From contig NZ_JABACJ020000007.1 of assembly GCF_012524165.2 (NCBI RefSeq), positions 144,435 through 208,434 of the forward strand: a stretch of 64,000 bases of DNA. The letters run 5' to 3'. Below, piece by piece: positions 62,474 to 64,000 of this stretch (position 1 is the stretch's first letter; each line of letters starts with the position of its first letter). A model generated the notes under the pieces. It had not been told where the DNA came from. It made no database searches and was given only the letters and a program-made list of their open reading frames with translations. The DNA comes from Faecalicatena faecalis (GTDB taxonomy: Bacteria; Bacillota; Clostridia; Lachnospirales; Lachnospiraceae). The translations under genes and the position numbers were made by a program.

Positions 62474-63322
62474 ATGGAAAAATCAAGTAAAAAAAACAGC
62501 TTAGTAAAATGGATTATTATAGTATTAGCCTTGGTAGTGTTTATCATTGGCATTTTTGCATGGTACTATAAAATCAAAAAACCACATGATAAGGCGGTGA
62601 TTGAATTTAATAGTGCCGCAAATAAAGTGACAGAATTAAATAGTAACCTTGAACAAGAGATTAGTGATGCTCAGTCCCTACTGGATTCTGGTGAACCCCC
62701 ATATGATGAGACCACGATAAATGATTTGACCCTTGCTATTGCTGATGCAAATGCATCAAAAAGAAAAATACCCGAAGTTCCTAAAAAAACAGATGAAATT
62801 CAAAAAGCCACCTCTCTTCTTTTAGAGCCATTGGATTATTCTTCTGCAATTACTAACATAAAAGAGAAAAAGACTGCCCTTGAAAACAGTATTTTACAAT
62901 TAAAACAAATCACCAATCCTTCTGGTGACTTCGTTATACAACGTTTACAAGGCATTAACGGAATTTCTGCCTGCCAGGCTGTAACCGAGGATCATGATTT
63001 AAATGGACTTCTAAATAAGCAGGGTGGATACACGGCAACAATTTATTTTTCAAGTCCTTTGATTGACCAGAGTCAAGTTTATGGAAATGATATCGTAGAT
63101 AAAGGTAATGATGGTGGTGGTGCCGTAGAAGTCTACGCAAATCAGGAGGATGCAGCAAAACGTGATGCCTATTTATCTTCTTTTGATGGTGCTGGTGTGT
63201 TGAATCCAGGCTCTCATACAGTATTAGGAACTTTAGTATTGAGAACCTCCTCTCGTTTGACAGCAACACAACAAAAAGATCTGACACAAAAAATTGCCGA
63301 TAAATTACTTGAATTGCAGTAA
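62474..63322 (+). CDS. Hypothetical membrane-anchored coiled-coil protein
   Basis: ATG at 62474 behind AAGGAG. The 282-residue product has a basic start, a membrane helix (about 13-35, KWIIIVLALVVFIIGIFAWYY), a helical coiled-coil stretch (about 40-150) and a C-terminal alpha/beta domain with SSPLIDQSQVYGND, GGGAVEVYAN and LGTLVLRTS. I do not know a named family, though the C-terminal pattern recurs in gut Firmicutes surface proteins as far as I recall. Most of the chain would be outside the membrane. AT-rich, like its divergent neighbour. Confidence 0.65.
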   Translation: MEKSSKKNSLVKWIIIVLALVVFIIGIFAWYYKIKKPHDKAVIEFNSAANKVTELNSNLEQEISDAQSLLDSGEPPYDETTINDLTLAIADANASKRKIPEVPKKTDEIQKATSLLLEPLDYSSAITNIKEKKTALENSILQLKQITNPSGDFVIQRLQGINGISACQAVTEDHDLNGLLNKQGGYTATIYFSSPLIDQSQVYGNDIVDKGNDGGGAVEVYANQEDAAKRDAYLSSFDGAGVLNPGSHTVLGTLVLRTSSRLTATQQKDLTQKIADKLLELQ

Positions 63323-63405
63323 GTTACTTTTTATCAAAATAGTTCACCATATCACCTCACTGAAATTACTGTAGTAGATGATAATAAAGCAGCATAAATC
63401 AACCA

Positions 63406-63456
63406 AAAACCGCCGTAATCTCCCATATTACATATCTAAGGAGTTGCGGCGGTTTT
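63406..63456 (+). terminator. Terminator at the right end of the AT-rich segment
   Basis: AAAACCGCCG (63406-63415) pairs with CGGCGGTTTT (63447-63456). The right arm contains the second copy of the 19-bp repeat. Confidence 0.7.
63438..63456 (+). repeat. Right copy of the 19-bp direct repeat
   Basis: AAGGAGTTGCGGCGGTTTT; see 61071-61089. Confidence 0.8.
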
Positions 63457-63516
63457 ACTTATATCGTTAAATCTATCCCATTCTATTTACATGAATTTTT
63501 AAGGCATCCCTCCAAT

Positions 63517-63870
63517 TTAAAGCACCTGCACATAAAATGCCGTTGTCTGCGGCGGAATGCTCGCCGTCTGGAAATCTGCATGGATCACCCGCACATTCTG
63601 ACCAGGCCGCAGATCTGAAAGCCGAATTGGATTTCCAGAACGATTCCTGATCAAAGTATCATTCGTCACAATAAACCGGTTCTGTCTGGCCATGTCATTG
63701 GGCCTTCCCGTGTTAAAGGACCTGTTCCTCACATCCACACTCACGATTCTTCCCGTACTGACACTGTTTGATGGACGGTTCCCACTTCTCCTCACCACAA
63801 TTAAGAATGCATTAGACTGTGGAGGGATACTGCGGGTCATGACCGGTGAAAAGGCCGCATCCACCCACAT
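63517..63870 (-). CDS. Small internally repeated protein
   Basis: A 117-residue product from ATG 63870 (AGGGGA just upstream). The beginning (AAFSPVMTRSIPPQSNAFLI) and end (HADFQTASIPPQTTAFYVQV) are related, sharing SIPPQ-x2-x-AF, which points to an internal duplication around a basic, Asn/Arg-rich middle. The frame remains open upstream to a TAA at 63907-63909, so the real start or a frameshift partner could be to the right. No span, no cysteine. Family not recognised. Confidence 0.55.
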   Translation of the reverse strand: MWVDAAFSPVMTRSIPPQSNAFLIVVRRSGNRPSNSVSTGRIVSVDVRNRSFNTGRPNDMARQNRFIVTNDTLIRNRSGNPIRLSDLRPGQNVRVIHADFQTASIPPQTTAFYVQVL

Positions 63871-63902
63871 TCCCCTGTGAATATCAGAGATGATTATTCC
63901 GG

Positions 63903-63947
63903 GCGATTAGCCCATGCGCTGAAGCGCGTTCAGCGCATGGGTATCGC
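63903..63947. repeat. Strong hairpin at the right edge
   Basis: CCCATGCGCTGAA/TTCAGCGCATGGG, 13 perfect pairs with loop GCGCG, lengthened by GCGAT/ATCGC. No T run follows, so it is not a typical terminator. It could be a repeated intergenic unit. Confidence 0.65.
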
Positions 63948-64000
63948 CGTTTAGCAAAGGCTGGTCGCAGTTCAGCCCAGGTCATCAAGCATGTGATAGA

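Overview
The window looks like a chromosomal segment of a Gram-positive anaerobe of the Clostridia, most probably a gut Lachnospiraceae. The evidence is strong AGGAGG ribosome sites, a LexA box of Firmicutes type, methylglyoxal synthase, a Gram-positive-style type IV pilus cluster without PilQ/PilP, an oligosaccharide ABC locus with GntR control, and fragments of Rpn and AAA-ATPase_like families that are common in this group. Species cannot be fixed from sequence reading alone.

Layout. 1-3.6 kb: an ABC ATPase cut by the left edge, an RsiV/DUF3298-like protein, a DNA polymerase IV gene under a visible SOS promoter, and two small unknown genes. 3.7-4.2 kb: a decayed Rpn gene. 4.3-11.2 kb: a five-gene minus-strand operon (GlpA-like dehydrogenase, GlpB-like oxidoreductase, DUF1667 iron-sulfur protein, alkylglycerone-phosphate-synthase-like FAD enzyme, FGGY kinase) that looks like glycerol-phosphate or related polyol metabolism. 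11.3-18.5 kb: a small palindromic element, an NSS transporter, a TetR regulator, a sodium:solute symporter with a perfect palindromic operator, methylglyoxal synthase, and an ABC exporter pair with a YtrA-like operator. 18.7-19.1 kb: gene debris.

19.2-42.8 kb: the centrepiece, a type IV pilus operon on the minus strand, read from a sigma-70-type promoter near 42.8 kb: major pilin, a small membrane protein, prepilin peptidase PilD, platform PilC, a PilM-PilN fusion, PilO-like, extension ATPase PilB, retraction ATPase PilT, then a 4186-residue protein that begins with a class III prepilin signal and carries about 36 GLUG-type repeats, a PilX/GspK-like minor pilin, a minor pilin, and a modular minor pilin with a Pro-Asp-Asn linker and a possible carbohydrate-binding end domain. 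I infer that the pilus carries very large adhesive modules; this is the most unusual system here. A second major-type pilin sits outside the operon at 44.9 kb.

42.9-49.4 kb: MBL-fold hydrolase, tartronate semialdehyde reductase, CPBP protease, CdaR-type regulator and glycerate kinase, together pointing to glycerate metabolism. 49.5-59.1 kb: a glycan locus (SIS isomerase, GH4 with the CHG motif, two ABC permeases, binding lipoprotein, GH2, divergent GntR regulator and BadF-type kinase). 59.1-60.7 kb: TauE/SafE exporter with a MarR regulator, and a 53-residue peptide gene. 60.9-64 kb: tRNA-Thr(CGT), followed by an AT-rich segment with two unknown membrane proteins bracketed by copies of a 19-bp sequence, then a small internally repeated protein and a strong hairpin at the right edge.
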